DNA of 55,767 nt. Origin: a virus. Location of the stretch: the IMG/VR virus record IMGVR_UViG_3300019776_000206, positions 1-55,767 of that record. One strand, given 5' to 3'. Under the pieces are notes generated by a model. It did not search any database. It worked only from the letters and a program-made list of their open reading frames with translations, and was not told the DNA's origin. The first letter of the stretch is position 1. Each line of letters opens with the position of its first letter. Made by a program: the position numbers and the translations under genes. Positions 33,620 through 40,856 of this stretch are shown one piece after another.

Positions 33620-33682
33620 CTACTGCCGCGCAAACAATAGAAATTAAAACTAAAAATAAAACTTGGTAGTTCGTTTATTCTA

Positions 33683-33865
33683 CTACGAAAACTTGAGTAC
33701 GCAAACCCAAACGAAGAAAGCGATGCCTAATAACAACGAAAAAATATCTTCCCCAATTTCCGTTTTTTCCATACGAGGGTGTTTCCCGATTACTCTTGAG
33801 CTACGAACAATTATTCCTAATATTCCGATCCAAAAAACTACCGTCAAATATGTATCAATTCCCAT
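33683..33865 (-). CDS. Small membrane protein, 60 aa
   Basis: Two hydrophobic segments (YLTVVFWIGILGIIVRSS and IFSLLLGIAFFVWVCVLKF) flank a charged loop. AAAGGAG lies inside the end of the upstream gene, 8 bases before this ATG, so the two are co-translated. Function unknown. Confidence 0.6.
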   Translation of the reverse strand: MGIDTYLTVVFWIGILGIIVRSSRVIGKHPRMEKTEIGEDIFSLLLGIAFFVWVCVLKFS

Positions 33866-33866
33866 C

Positions 33867-34460
33867 TTATTCTCCTTTTGATATTCTGTAACCCGCTACT
33901 TTTGACCAATTAAAATCGGTAGGTAATACACTATCTGCATATGTACAATCATTAAATTGCACATCTACTTTTACCGAAGATGGCAATGGGCATTTACCAC
34001 CATCCCAAGTGATCCACCCGTCATCATGTTTTTTACAAGGATAAGCTTTAGCGACGCGGTAAGCTACTATATCGCAATCTCGCGCCCCAGTTCCTTCCCA
34101 TTTGTATTTTGTATCAGTGCCATATCGTATATGACCACTTCCAAACTTTAAATCTACAATCTCATTTTCATTTACTGGGCAACTTCCACCAGACCAACTT
34201 ATCCAACCATCAGCATGGTCCTCTTTCTGGTCTTGCGATACTTTTGGAATTTTTTCAGAAATTACCTTTGTACCTTGTTCATTCCAAATTTGATCTGCGT
34301 CTTCCATACCAAGCGCAAACTGATAAGTAACCATCGCCACCGCTGCCAAAATTAGCGTATCCGTAACCTCGATTGCGTTTGGCACGTATTGCGAGACTTC
34401 TTTTATCGCTTCTTCTCGCGCTTGCTTAGCTTCTTGCTCAAGCTGGTTTAGTGTTTTCAT
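33867..34460 (-). CDS. Phage protein with two W-GG-CP repeats, 197 aa
   Basis: The C-terminal two thirds contain two copies of DGWI.W.GG.CP...VD..F........F.W......AYRV (about 84-135 and 145-195). This repeat is common in phage early proteins of unknown function. The N-terminal 60 residues are helical with a hydrophobic run (LILAAVAMVTYQFALGM). Overlaps the preceding gene by 23 bases. Confidence 0.7.
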   Translation of the reverse strand: MKTLNQLEQEAKQAREEAIKEVSQYVPNAIEVTDTLILAAVAMVTYQFALGMEDADQIWNEQGTKVISEKIPKVSQDQKEDHADGWISWSGGSCPVNENEIVDLKFGSGHIRYGTDTKYKWEGTGARDCDIVAYRVAKAYPCKKHDDGWITWDGGKCPLPSSVKVDVQFNDCTYADSVLPTDFNWSKVAGYRISKGE

Positions 34461-34635
34461 CGCATAACCTTTTCAACTCTGATTCTTGCTCAAATTTAAT
34501 CAATGCAATATACAAATATTGTGGGATTTCTTCAAAATAACACCCATCAAAATTATCAATTCCCCAAAAAAACTTATTTTCTTCTTGCTTTACTTCAAGA
34601 CCACCGTAATAGTTTCCTATTAATCCTATATTCAT
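34438..34635 (-). CDS. Phage protein of unknown function, 65 aa
   Basis: Clear AGGAGA site before the ATG. MNIGLIGNYYGGLEVKQEENKFFWGIDNFDGCYFEEIPQYLYIALIKF fits a small phage pattern (YYGGL.V......W.I......EEIP..LY.AL). First gene of the small cluster that ends at the double terminator. Confidence 0.65.
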   Translation of the reverse strand: MNIGLIGNYYGGLEVKQEENKFFWGIDNFDGCYFEEIPQYLYIALIKFEQESELKRLCDENTKPA

Positions 34636-34795
34636 GATTATCTCCTAGTAATTGGTTTTATCAACAACACATTGGAAGCCAATCGGCTGGTTGAGCGTTG
34701 CATTTAGCTTTGTAGTTATTTAACGGAAAAGCTTATTTAGTTGAATGATATTCCATAGATAAAAAAATCTCTGTAATGAAAAAATCATTTTTTCT

Positions 34796-34848
34796 GTAGG
34801 TATTAGTCTTTCTAAGTGTAGGATAAACACTGTAAGACTAACACCTAC
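34796..34848. repeat. 15-bp inverted repeat with nested stem
   Basis: Arms GTAGGTATTAGTCTT (34,796-34,810) and its complement at 34,834-34,848 differ at one position; inside, AGTGT/ACACT form a second stem. An A/T palindrome (GAAAAAAT c ATTTTTTC) follows at about 34,776-34,792. It lies in the gap between two leftward genes: terminator, attenuator or protein site are all possible. Confidence 0.5.
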
Positions 34849-34863
34849 AAACTAACGTTATGA

Positions 34864-35340
34864 TTAACCAGCATCAACGCCGCTAATTATCCGACCATCC
34901 GCAATAACTGCACTTGGCGCATATCCCCCTTGCGCGACTCTTAGCCATCCTTCATAACTCGCTGTTGACGATCCAAAAGCACTAGCCTCGTTTTCATACA
35001 GCCACTTTGCCAATTCTTCTGGAGTCTCAAATGCTGGGCTTATTGGCGTTCCTTCGCTGCATGTTTCGTACATCATCAAATGCGTTCGTTCGGATTTCGG
35101 CCAATTCGGCATGTAATGATCTGCGTTTGGCCTGCGACCTTCATATTGTTCAAATGAAAGTGTTTTACTTTTTTCACTTACATAATCAGGGAACTCGCCG
35201 CGATCCCACTTTGCACATTCCTCATCCCATTCTGCTGCGCGTTTTTCAAACTTATCGCCTTCAAACAATGAAATGTAATAACCGTTTTCATTTTTTGGAT
35301 GCTGCCAATTAGCAGGAACCATTCTTACTTCTCTACCCAT
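34864..35340 (-). CDS. Conserved phage protein, 158 aa
   Basis: MGREVRMVPANWQHPK...GYYISLFEGDKFEKRAAEWDEECAKWDRG is a conserved phage signature (GREVRxVPxNWxHPK). The middle has HYMPNWPKSERTHLMMYETCSEGTPISPAFETPEELAKWLYEN. Common in phages of several Pseudomonadota; function unknown. Length is as in relatives. Confidence 0.78.
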   Translation of the reverse strand: MGREVRMVPANWQHPKNENGYYISLFEGDKFEKRAAEWDEECAKWDRGEFPDYVSEKSKTLSFEQYEGRRPNADHYMPNWPKSERTHLMMYETCSEGTPISPAFETPEELAKWLYENEASAFGSSTASYEGWLRVAQGGYAPSAVIADGRIISGVDAG

Positions 35341-35352
35341 GATTTTATCTCC

Positions 35353-35568
35353 TTAATCTTCTTCGTTTAACAGGTAAAAATTTTTCAACTGTGCATTTTG
35401 ATGCCAAACTACGCCTATTTCTGAGCCATCATCAAATAATAATTTGTCCAAAACTTTATTTCTAAACTGCTTTTTCCCCGCTGCGAACATCATTTGAATT
35501 TCATCGCTTCTAGAATCTGGACATCTTTGGCTTCTTATTGCCGATATGTATTCGCTTGCGATGCTCAT
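35353..35568 (-). CDS. Phage protein of unknown function, 71 aa
   Basis: MSIASEYISAIRSQRCPDSRSDEIQMMFAAGKKQF, then a beta-like half ending FYLLNEED. The start lies directly after the upstream stop. No family recognised; context is a run of small early genes. Confidence 0.58.
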   Translation of the reverse strand: MSIASEYISAIRSQRCPDSRSDEIQMMFAAGKKQFRNKVLDKLLFDDGSEIGVVWHQNAQLKNFYLLNEED

Positions 35569-35766
35569 TTATGCCTCCATGCCTTCATAATCAGCAAAAT
35601 ATACTTTCCACTCACTAAAGCCTTCTTTGTCGCTCCAAACAGTTTGAACAATCCAAGATTCTTTATGCAAAGATAAAAATTCTTGTGCTTTTGCAAAGCA
35701 AGTAAAAATCTTATGGTTTCCGCGATGCGCTTTTTTTGTGCTTTGAGGTTTGATTTGCCAGCCCAT
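35569..35766 (-). CDS. Phage protein of unknown function, 65 aa
   Basis: I start at the ATG for MGWQIKPQST (35,766), which has GGGGA upstream and begins one base after the upstream gene's stop; a longer frame would overlap that gene by 38 bases. Contains a strand pattern WIVQTVWSDKEGFSEWKVYFADYEG. Confidence 0.58.
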   Translation of the reverse strand: MGWQIKPQSTKKAHRGNHKIFTCFAKAQEFLSLHKESWIVQTVWSDKEGFSEWKVYFADYEGMEA

Positions 35767-35767
35767 G

Positions 35768-35947
35768 TTATTCCCCATCACAATTAGAACGATTAAAGCG
35801 CTCATTAACGCAGCGTTTGAATAAATGATGATCGCTACCTACCGCAGTTAAAAGAAAGTCCTGCACAGCGTCTAATGCGCCTGCGTCCAATTCTTCAATG
35901 TCTGTGTTCAGTAAAATTGCGATCATGTCGCGGTCTGTGAATATCAT
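35768..35947 (-). CDS. Small phage protein, 59 aa
   Basis: ATG at 35,947 with GGAGA seven bases upstream; TAA at 35,768 abuts the next gene. Product begins MIFTDRDMIAILLNTDIEELDAGALDAVQDFLL. No family known. Good ribosome site and tight packing support it. Confidence 0.58.
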   Translation of the reverse strand: MIFTDRDMIAILLNTDIEELDAGALDAVQDFLLTAVGSDHHLFKRCVNERFNRSNCDGE

Positions 35948-35982
35948 TTTTTATCTCCATTGCCCTTTCGGGGCGGTTTGTT

Positions 35983-36252
35983 TTAGTGTGCAATGCGAAA
36001 TTTCGACTCTGAAACAATACGGCCAGCTTCACTTTTAACTTCTTGGCTATAAACCATTGAGCTGGCTGCGATTGTGCCGCGACCTACTGCAAAGCCGTGC
36101 CCGTCAAATTTAATGTCATTTGCAAACTTGCTGCGACTACGTGATGCGTGCAATTGAGCATTTAAACCATGACGCGCTGCCATAATGTGATTTCCTGCAC
36201 GTGCTGCGATTGATGCCAGTTTTAACTCTGCTTTTGCGATTGCGATTGTCAT
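35983..36252 (-). CDS. Phage protein of unknown function, 89 aa
   Basis: GGGAGA lies 8 bases before the ATG at 36,252 and only 2 before an ATG six bases earlier, so the second ATG is chosen. Ala-rich helices (AIAKAELKLASIAARAGNHIMAARHGL), then FDGHGFAVGRGTIAASSMVYSQEVKSEAGRIV. First gene of the unit driven by the promoter at 36,301-36,330. Confidence 0.6.
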   Translation of the reverse strand: MTIAIAKAELKLASIAARAGNHIMAARHGLNAQLHASRSRSKFANDIKFDGHGFAVGRGTIAASSMVYSQEVKSEAGRIVSESKFRIAH

Positions 36253-36300
36253 TTTCATTCTCCCGTTTGTCGCCGCTTAATTGCTGCGTCCATGTGTGAA

Positions 36301-36330
36301 ACTATAATTCATAATTAACTGAGCAGTCAA
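36301..36330 (-). promoter_or_regulatory. Sigma70 promoter
   Basis: TTGACT (36,325-36,330), 18 bases, TATAGT (36,301-36,306), about 50 bases before the 36,252 start. Good match to consensus. The TTGACTG core recurs at 43,360 and 28,874. Confidence 0.7.
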
Positions 36331-36379
36331 TTCATTTTCAACATTTTCTCAAATTATTTTTTAGTGTCGTTTTATTGCA

Positions 36380-36646
36380 TCAATAAAGGTTTTCAGAATA
36401 AAGTCTTTCGCCATCACCACCAACGCGCCTAATTATTTGCCCTGCGTCATGCGCAACTTCCCATGCTTCTTCGCGGGTCATAAATACACCTCTCTGGTCA
36501 ATAAATCCTTGCTCCCACGATGCAGGGGGAACCGCCATCATAAATGGACTCACTTTAATCTGGTTATGCATTGTCATATCAAAATGACGCGCACCGAGAA
36601 CCATTAAATCACCATACTTATTTGCTGCACAAACTACTCTTCTCAT
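36380..36646 (-). CDS. Conserved phage protein, 88 aa
   Basis: GGAGAATAAA places the start at the ATG at 36,646; the TTG 12 bases upstream is in frame but worse. RRVVCAANKYGDLMVLGARHFDMTMHNQI...EQGFIDQRGVFMTREEAWEVAHDAGQIIRRVGGDGERLYSENLY is a widely conserved phage protein pattern (xARHfD, EQGFIDxxG.F..R.EA, GD...LySE.LY). Function unknown. Confidence 0.8.
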   Translation of the reverse strand: MRRVVCAANKYGDLMVLGARHFDMTMHNQIKVSPFMMAVPPASWEQGFIDQRGVFMTREEAWEVAHDAGQIIRRVGGDGERLYSENLY

Positions 36647-36659
36647 TTTATTCTCCAAT

Positions 36660-36929
36660 TTATTGCATCAAAGGTGAAAACCAATTTTGTTGCACGATCT
36701 CTCGAACCTCGGGAACTGGCTTTGTCGCACTGTACAAATTAACTCGCTTGGTGGGAATTACATAAACCTCACCGATCACAAATACCTTGCCACTCGATAT
36801 TAAGTGGTGAATCGCCGCGCTAGTCTTATCGGCGGTTAGTTCCGTCATATTTACCAGTTCTCTTGCCGTTGCGCTCGGTACGGCTTGCAATGCGTTTAGG
36901 ATTATCTCGCTGTCTTTTTTTGGTTTCAT
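36660..36929 (-). CDS. Winged-helix-type phage protein, 89 aa
   Basis: SEIILNALQAVPSATARELVNMTELTADKTSAAIHHLISSGKVFVIGEVYVI has helix, HTH and wing order. Its tail (VREIVQQNWFSPLMQ) resembles the tail of the 53,368 product (VTKQTWFSMIGE), so the two may be related early regulators. DNA binding is inferred. Confidence 0.65.
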   Translation of the reverse strand: MKPKKDSEIILNALQAVPSATARELVNMTELTADKTSAAIHHLISSGKVFVIGEVYVIPTKRVNLYSATKPVPEVREIVQQNWFSPLMQ

Positions 36930-36930
36930 A

Positions 36931-37116
36931 TTAATCTTCTTTTTTTAAATCTTCCATTTGTAAAAATATTGAAACCAAAAAATGAGCGATTAGATAAAAC
37001 GAAGATATTACAGAGGAAAAAATGCAACTGATAAAAACAGTTTCGTCTCCTATGTAAAGCGGCAATATCAAACTTATCCAAAATATACTTAACATTACTT
37101 TTAATTGGTTTTTCAT
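36931..37116 (-). CDS. Small membrane protein, 61 aa
   Basis: Two hydrophobic segments (VMLSIFWISLILPLYIG and VFISCIFSSVISSFYLIAHFLVSIFL) and a charged tail MEDLKKED. ATGA overlap with the upstream gene. Function unknown. Confidence 0.55.
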   Translation of the reverse strand: MKNQLKVMLSIFWISLILPLYIGDETVFISCIFSSVISSFYLIAHFLVSIFLQMEDLKKED

Positions 37117-37310
37117 ATCAATCCTCTTAATCGTTTCTTTTCTTCTGCAATATCAGCCCGTAGGCTGGTCTTTTCTTCTTCGTTTAGTGTTTTAGCGTAC
37201 TCGGCTAAAACGTGGCGCGGTGCTTGCGAAAGTCGCCTTAGTTTGCAACATTCTCGTATTGCGTGAGTTCTTCCGCTGTTTGTTTCGCACCATTCACATC
37301 GATCGATCAT
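37113..37310 (-). CDS. Cys-rich phage protein, 65 aa
   Basis: MIDRCEWCETNSGRTHAIRECCKLRRLSQAPRHVLAEYAKTLNEEEK: CxxC plus CC may bind zinc. The pattern recurs in phage replication blocks. ATGA overlap with the helicase stop, so it is made with the helicase. Confidence 0.62.
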   Translation of the reverse strand: MIDRCEWCETNSGRTHAIRECCKLRRLSQAPRHVLAEYAKTLNEEEKTSLRADIAEEKKRLRGLI

Positions 37311-38653
37311 AAATCAGCCGCTAAGCCTTTACGCTTATAACTCTTTGGTTCCGACGGCTGCCATGCGCGCGCCAAATCTTCAAAGCGAGTTTCTTCACCA
37401 AAATATTTCAACCCAATAAAGCCAGGTGAACCCTGACGCTGCTTTCCGATAATCACTTCGCAAACCCCTTTATCCGGTGAATCATCGTTATAAACCTCAT
37501 CCCGATACAGAAAAACAATGTTGTTCGCATCTTGCTCAATTGATCCTGAACTAGCCAAATCTGCCATTATCGGGCGTTTGTTTGGTCTCTTTTCACAATC
37601 TCGATTTAATTGGCAAAGCAAAATAACCGCTATTCCCAATTCTTTAGCGATACCCAACAGTGCGCGCGTGTATTCTCCGATCGCTTCATGCAGCTTTTCA
37701 GAACTCGCACCAACAATAAACGATAATTGATCTATTACCAGCAAATCTAACCCACTTTTGCGCTTAACTTTGCGCGCCTTGTTGCGTATTGCCAACATAT
37801 TTAATGATGTTTGGTCATCAATATACAAATTCATTTCTTGAGTTTGTCCGAATGCCTTTGTCATTGCATCCCAATAATCTTTCGTTGGGTTTGTTTCGCT
37901 TGGGTTTCTAAGCCACTGAATCGGGATATGACCTAGTGCCGCGATATTACGATCACATACCTGTTCTTTCGGCATTTCCATCGAAAGGAACAATGCAGAA
38001 CCTTCAAATGACACATTGCGCGCGATTCCAAGACCGAACGCAGTTTTACCCATGGCAGGGCGACCAGCAACTACGGTTAAAGTTCCGCGCTCAAGTCCAC
38101 CGCCAAGCTTAAAATCTAAATCTTCAAAACCCGTCTTAATTGGCTTAATCTTGCCGCTCATACGATCTTCTAGTGTTTGCGCATAATCGCCTAACAAACT
38201 TTCCAATCTTTGCGGCTCTTGCTCGGTTCTTCGTTGCGCCAGCTTTTCAAGCTTAGATGCCACAAAATCAACGCATTCCGCGCTTTTCTTAAAAGACGCT
38301 GCAACATCTTCACCTTCGCGCATTATCGCCACCAGCGCGCGTTTAATCGCCTTGTCTACGATAATATCAGCGTACCGTTGAATGTTCGCAGAACTACCGA
38401 CAGAATTTGCAATCATGTTCAAAGTCTGTAAGCAATCAGGTATTTTTGCGCGCAAGCTGTCAAACACCGTTATCACGTCCGCTCGCTTACCCGAGACAAT
38501 CTGTTTTTGCAATTCCTCGAAGTATTGGCGGTTTTCGTGATTGTAAAAATGCTCAGGCAATAAGTCTGCAATACGATCAATCGAATCGTTATCAATCAAC
38601 AGCGCGCCAATGACTGAGTATTCCGCTTGAATTTCTTTTTCGTTATTGTTCAT
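37307..38653 (-). CDS. Replicative DNA helicase, DnaB-like, 448 aa
   Basis: N-terminal DnaB domain (AEYSVIGALLIDNDSIDRIADLLPEHFYNHENRQYFEEL), then a RecA-type core with Walker A GRPAMGKTAFG, H2-H4 motifs (DLLVIDQLSFIVG; VILLCQLNRDCEKRPNKRPIMADLASSGSIEQDANNIVFLYRDE). Full DnaB length. It unwinds the fork. Coupled to the initiator gene by ATGA, so initiator plus helicase form a replication pair like lambda O/P or phage DnaT/DnaB sets. Confidence 0.92.
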   Translation of the reverse strand: MNNNEKEIQAEYSVIGALLIDNDSIDRIADLLPEHFYNHENRQYFEELQKQIVSGKRADVITVFDSLRAKIPDCLQTLNMIANSVGSSANIQRYADIIVDKAIKRALVAIMREGEDVAASFKKSAECVDFVASKLEKLAQRRTEQEPQRLESLLGDYAQTLEDRMSGKIKPIKTGFEDLDFKLGGGLERGTLTVVAGRPAMGKTAFGLGIARNVSFEGSALFLSMEMPKEQVCDRNIAALGHIPIQWLRNPSETNPTKDYWDAMTKAFGQTQEMNLYIDDQTSLNMLAIRNKARKVKRKSGLDLLVIDQLSFIVGASSEKLHEAIGEYTRALLGIAKELGIAVILLCQLNRDCEKRPNKRPIMADLASSGSIEQDANNIVFLYRDEVYNDDSPDKGVCEVIIGKQRQGSPGFIGLKYFGEETRFEDLARAWQPSEPKSYKRKGLAADL

Positions 38654-39465
38654 GATTCGCCTTGAAATCTTTCAGCTTGCTTGCCGATTGTCGTTAAAAA
38701 GTATGCGCCGTTTTGATCTATTGCCCACAATTTAAAATAATTGTTTTCAATGTATTTCTTGAAAGTGCATCGCCAGTCTTTCTGTCGTTTTTCTTGCTGT
38801 GAACCACCCGGCATAAATCTCCGCAAAAATTCAGCCCATGCAAGAGCAACATAATCTTCGCTTATTCCAACTCTTTCCGTGTAGTCCCATAACGATTTGT
38901 AATCGCGCAAAGGTCTTTCGTTTTTCTCTTTGCATTCATCAACAAAAGTCTTTAACGATATAGCCCCCTTTTTTTGTTTAGCGATATGCCCCGAAGGGGT
39001 TTGGGGCGACTCTTCAGGGTTCAGGTTAAAGGAATCAGGAATCAGTAAATCAGGGGGTAGCGGTTCCGTTTTTTTATCGTTGCTTAACGTGTATTTAACG
39101 GTAGTATCTGCAAACCCGCATGTATCAACGCTTTCGCCATTCCAAGCAGGAAGCACACTATCCTTTTCTGTCTTATGTGGAGTCTGATGTTTTTTAAAAT
39201 TCACGATCTGAATTAATGGAACACCATCAACAACGTAACGAACAATAAACTCCATCCGTGCTAGTTCCGTTAAATAACCGTTAATGTCTAGGTTTTCACG
39301 GTATGGAAACGTTTCTGCTTTGATGCGTAACGGTCTATCTTCTAAACGTCCTTCACGATCAGCCAAGCACCACAGACTTTCAAAAAGTAAAGTAATCAAC
39401 GGATCAGCAACGCCAAGCAATTCATTTTTGAAAATTGCTGGTTTAATGTTTCTAGCTCTAGCCAT
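38650..39465 (-). CDS. Phage replication initiator / organiser, 271 aa
   Basis: ARARNIKPAIFKNELLGVADPLITLLFESLWCLADREGRLEDRPLRIKAETFPYRE is the conserved N-terminus of replication organisers (winged helix). Middle is a linker, C-terminus DWRCTFKKYIENNYFKLW is a helicase-contact type region. Pairs with the DnaB-like gene. Start chosen at the ATG for MARARN (39,465); the HNH gene ends inside the first codons. Confidence 0.82.
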   Translation of the reverse strand: MARARNIKPAIFKNELLGVADPLITLLFESLWCLADREGRLEDRPLRIKAETFPYRENLDINGYLTELARMEFIVRYVVDGVPLIQIVNFKKHQTPHKTEKDSVLPAWNGESVDTCGFADTTVKYTLSNDKKTEPLPPDLLIPDSFNLNPEESPQTPSGHIAKQKKGAISLKTFVDECKEKNERPLRDYKSLWDYTERVGISEDYVALAWAEFLRRFMPGGSQQEKRQKDWRCTFKKYIENNYFKLWAIDQNGAYFLTTIGKQAERFQGES

Positions 39466-39925
39466 TGTCTTCACCATTACGATTGTCAGTCAATAATTTT
39501 TCTTTTATGGCTATAACATCATAAATGTTTATATTGCACTTACAAATAGCTCTAGCTATTTCTCCAGATTCATAAGTAAATGGAGCAAATGAATAAAGCC
39601 CGTCATGATGATTTTCATTAAAAAAAGCATGAAGCAACGTTGCCGCTTCCATATACTGAGATGGGCTTATGCTATCAATTACCTCATTTAAAAGATTCTT
39701 TTCTTTGTGGGTAAAGTCATGGCATTCTTTGCATAGACACATGAAATTAGAATTTTCATATTCCCAAGCCATTGCCCATTTTTTGTATGACTTATGATGA
39801 ACATGAAGCATGTTATCTTTGTCATCGCATAATTCGCATTTAAAATCATTTAAAGAAAGAATTTCTAATCTCTTTTTTTGCCAATTCGGATGCGCTAGTT
39901 GTTGCGCGTAAGTTAATTTAGACAT
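39458..39925 (-). CDS. HNH endonuclease, 155 aa
   Basis: Y.QQL.HP.WQ.KRLEIL...FKCELCDDKDNMLHVHHKSYKKW...FMCLCKECHDFTH is the HNH fold: CxxC, HVHH, CxxCH. It lies between an HTH gene and the replication initiator, with a long hairpin element (39,960-40,034) in front. A homing-type or packaging-type HNH is possible; the class of this sequence is usual in phage early regions. Confidence 0.85.
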   Translation of the reverse strand: MSKLTYAQQLAHPNWQKKRLEILSLNDFKCELCDDKDNMLHVHHKSYKKWAMAWEYENSNFMCLCKECHDFTHKEKNLLNEVIDSISPSQYMEAATLLHAFFNENHHDGLYSFAPFTYESGEIARAICKCNINIYDVIAIKEKLLTDNRNGEDNG

Positions 39926-39959
39926 TTTTCAACCTTTCATTTTCGATAGACGAAAAAAA

Positions 39960-40034
39960 GGGTTTTAAACGCTATCTCCGTATTTCTACGGTTGGTCGAA
40001 CGGCACAGTAACCGCCAGATAGCATTTAAAACCC
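39960..40034 (-). repeat. Long IR RNA element 1 before an HNH gene
   Basis: Arms of 18 bases (39,960-39,977 and 40,017-40,034) match except one position; the minus-strand RNA ends in seven U (39,953-39,959). The 39-base interior holds a CCGT/ACGG hairpin and the segments GTTGG-AACGG-TAACC-CGCC that recur in element 3 at 45,039. Terminator, attenuator or structured RNA; the conserved interior favours more than termination. Confidence 0.7.
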
Positions 40035-40073
40035 TACTGTAATTTACGATTGGCGACCAAGCCAACGATTTAA

Positions 40074-40301
40074 TTATACCTTCTTTTTCGGTCTTTGCAC
40101 CAAAACGTATTGACATACTTTAGCTCGACTGTACCGAGTAGGCGCGTCAATCATCTGGTGCAAAAACACGTAGCCAATTGACTCAAGCTCAGGAATACGG
40201 GCTGCAAGTCTTGAAATACCAAGCTGAACTTGGGCTTGATGTGATGTTAATCGACTATTACGGCGAAAATACTTCTCTAATTCAGCTAATTGAGTTTTCA
40301 T
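40074..40301 (-). CDS. Winged-helix DNA-binding protein, 75 aa
   Basis: KTQLAELEKYFRRNSRLTSHQAQVQLGISRLAARIPELESIGYVFLHQ is the phage pattern of a small winged helix (L..yf....iT..qA...lgi.RLaaRI..L...Gy.i). The start at 40,301 overlaps the stop of the next upstream gene (ATGA); a longer frame begins far inside that gene. Likely regulator, target unknown. Confidence 0.72.
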   Translation of the reverse strand: MKTQLAELEKYFRRNSRLTSHQAQVQLGISRLAARIPELESIGYVFLHQMIDAPTRYSRAKVCQYVLVQRPKKKV

Positions 40302-40468
40302 GATACGCTCGTGTAAGTGTAGTGGTTGATACAATCCCGCGCCGTGCTTTCTGGTACTCCGTGTTTTCGTGCAACTGCAAGATACCCGCAACCTTTTACG
40401 CCTTGCTTGTAATCTTTGCGGATTGCTCGAACTTGCTCAGTCGTTAGAACTCTCTTTCTCGTCATCAT
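40298..40468 (-). CDS. Helix-turn-helix protein, 56 aa
   Basis: GGAGATA precedes the ATG at 40,468. LTTEQVRAIRKDYKQGVKGCGYLAVARKHGVPESTARDCINHYTY has the HTH of resolvase/transposase-type regulators (LA..HGV...T.R.). A longer frame upstream lacks a ribosome site. Sits among small Zn and HTH genes; function unknown. Confidence 0.66.
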   Translation of the reverse strand: MMTRKRVLTTEQVRAIRKDYKQGVKGCGYLAVARKHGVPESTARDCINHYTYTSVS

Positions 40469-40640
40469 TATCTCCAAATAAATCAGGTTGATCGTTGCGC
40501 ACCACTTCAATTTTCTTGTTGGAAGAATGCGAGTTACCTAACCCGCGATTCTTGGCGCACGTTGAACCAACTGGATAACCACCAATGAAAAACTCGACTT
40601 TATCCAGTGGTCGGTTACATATCACGCATCTAAGTTTCAT
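40437..40640 (-). CDS. Zinc-finger-like phage protein, 67 aa
   Basis: CVICNRPLDKVEFFIGGYPVGSTCAKN has CxxC...C spacing and PVG as in small Zn-binding phage proteins. The tail is acidic with DLFGDNDDE. Starts one base after the upstream gene stop. The 120-codon frame extending further up is not used. Confidence 0.62.
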   Translation of the reverse strand: MKLRCVICNRPLDKVEFFIGGYPVGSTCAKNRGLGNSHSSNKKIEVVRNDQPDLFGDNDDEKESSND

Positions 40641-40641
40641 A

Positions 40642-40854
40642 TTAAAATAAATCGGTCTGTCTAGGATCAATTTCTTTAGCAATGTAAATAATGTAGTTCC
40701 CGCTTGGAGATAGATCATCGCAATCAGGCAAACCAGCCGCGCGCGCCGTTGCCGTGACTTCGTGGCAAACTTTAGCTCGCTCATGCTCGAATAAACAGCC
40801 AGCACATGACTGGCGCTTTGTCATTTCTTTGGCTGTAAATGGCTGAATATCCAT
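40642..40854 (-). CDS. Cys-containing phage protein, 70 aa
   Basis: QSCAGCLFEHERAKVCHEVTATARAAGLPDCDDLSPSGNYIIYIAKEIDPRQTDLF: Cys pattern CxxC..C..C is seen in small phage proteins beside PAPS-reductase-like genes. It follows the IbrA-like gene at 2 bases. Zinc or Fe-S binding is possible; role unknown. Confidence 0.65.
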   Translation of the reverse strand: MDIQPFTAKEMTKRQSCAGCLFEHERAKVCHEVTATARAAGLPDCDDLSPSGNYIIYIAKEIDPRQTDLF

Positions 40855-40856
40855 AT

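Noticed and set aside
34636-34863. Possible 21-codon gene before 34,635
   Set aside because: Reads through the ribosome site of the next gene without a site of its own; nothing protein-like.
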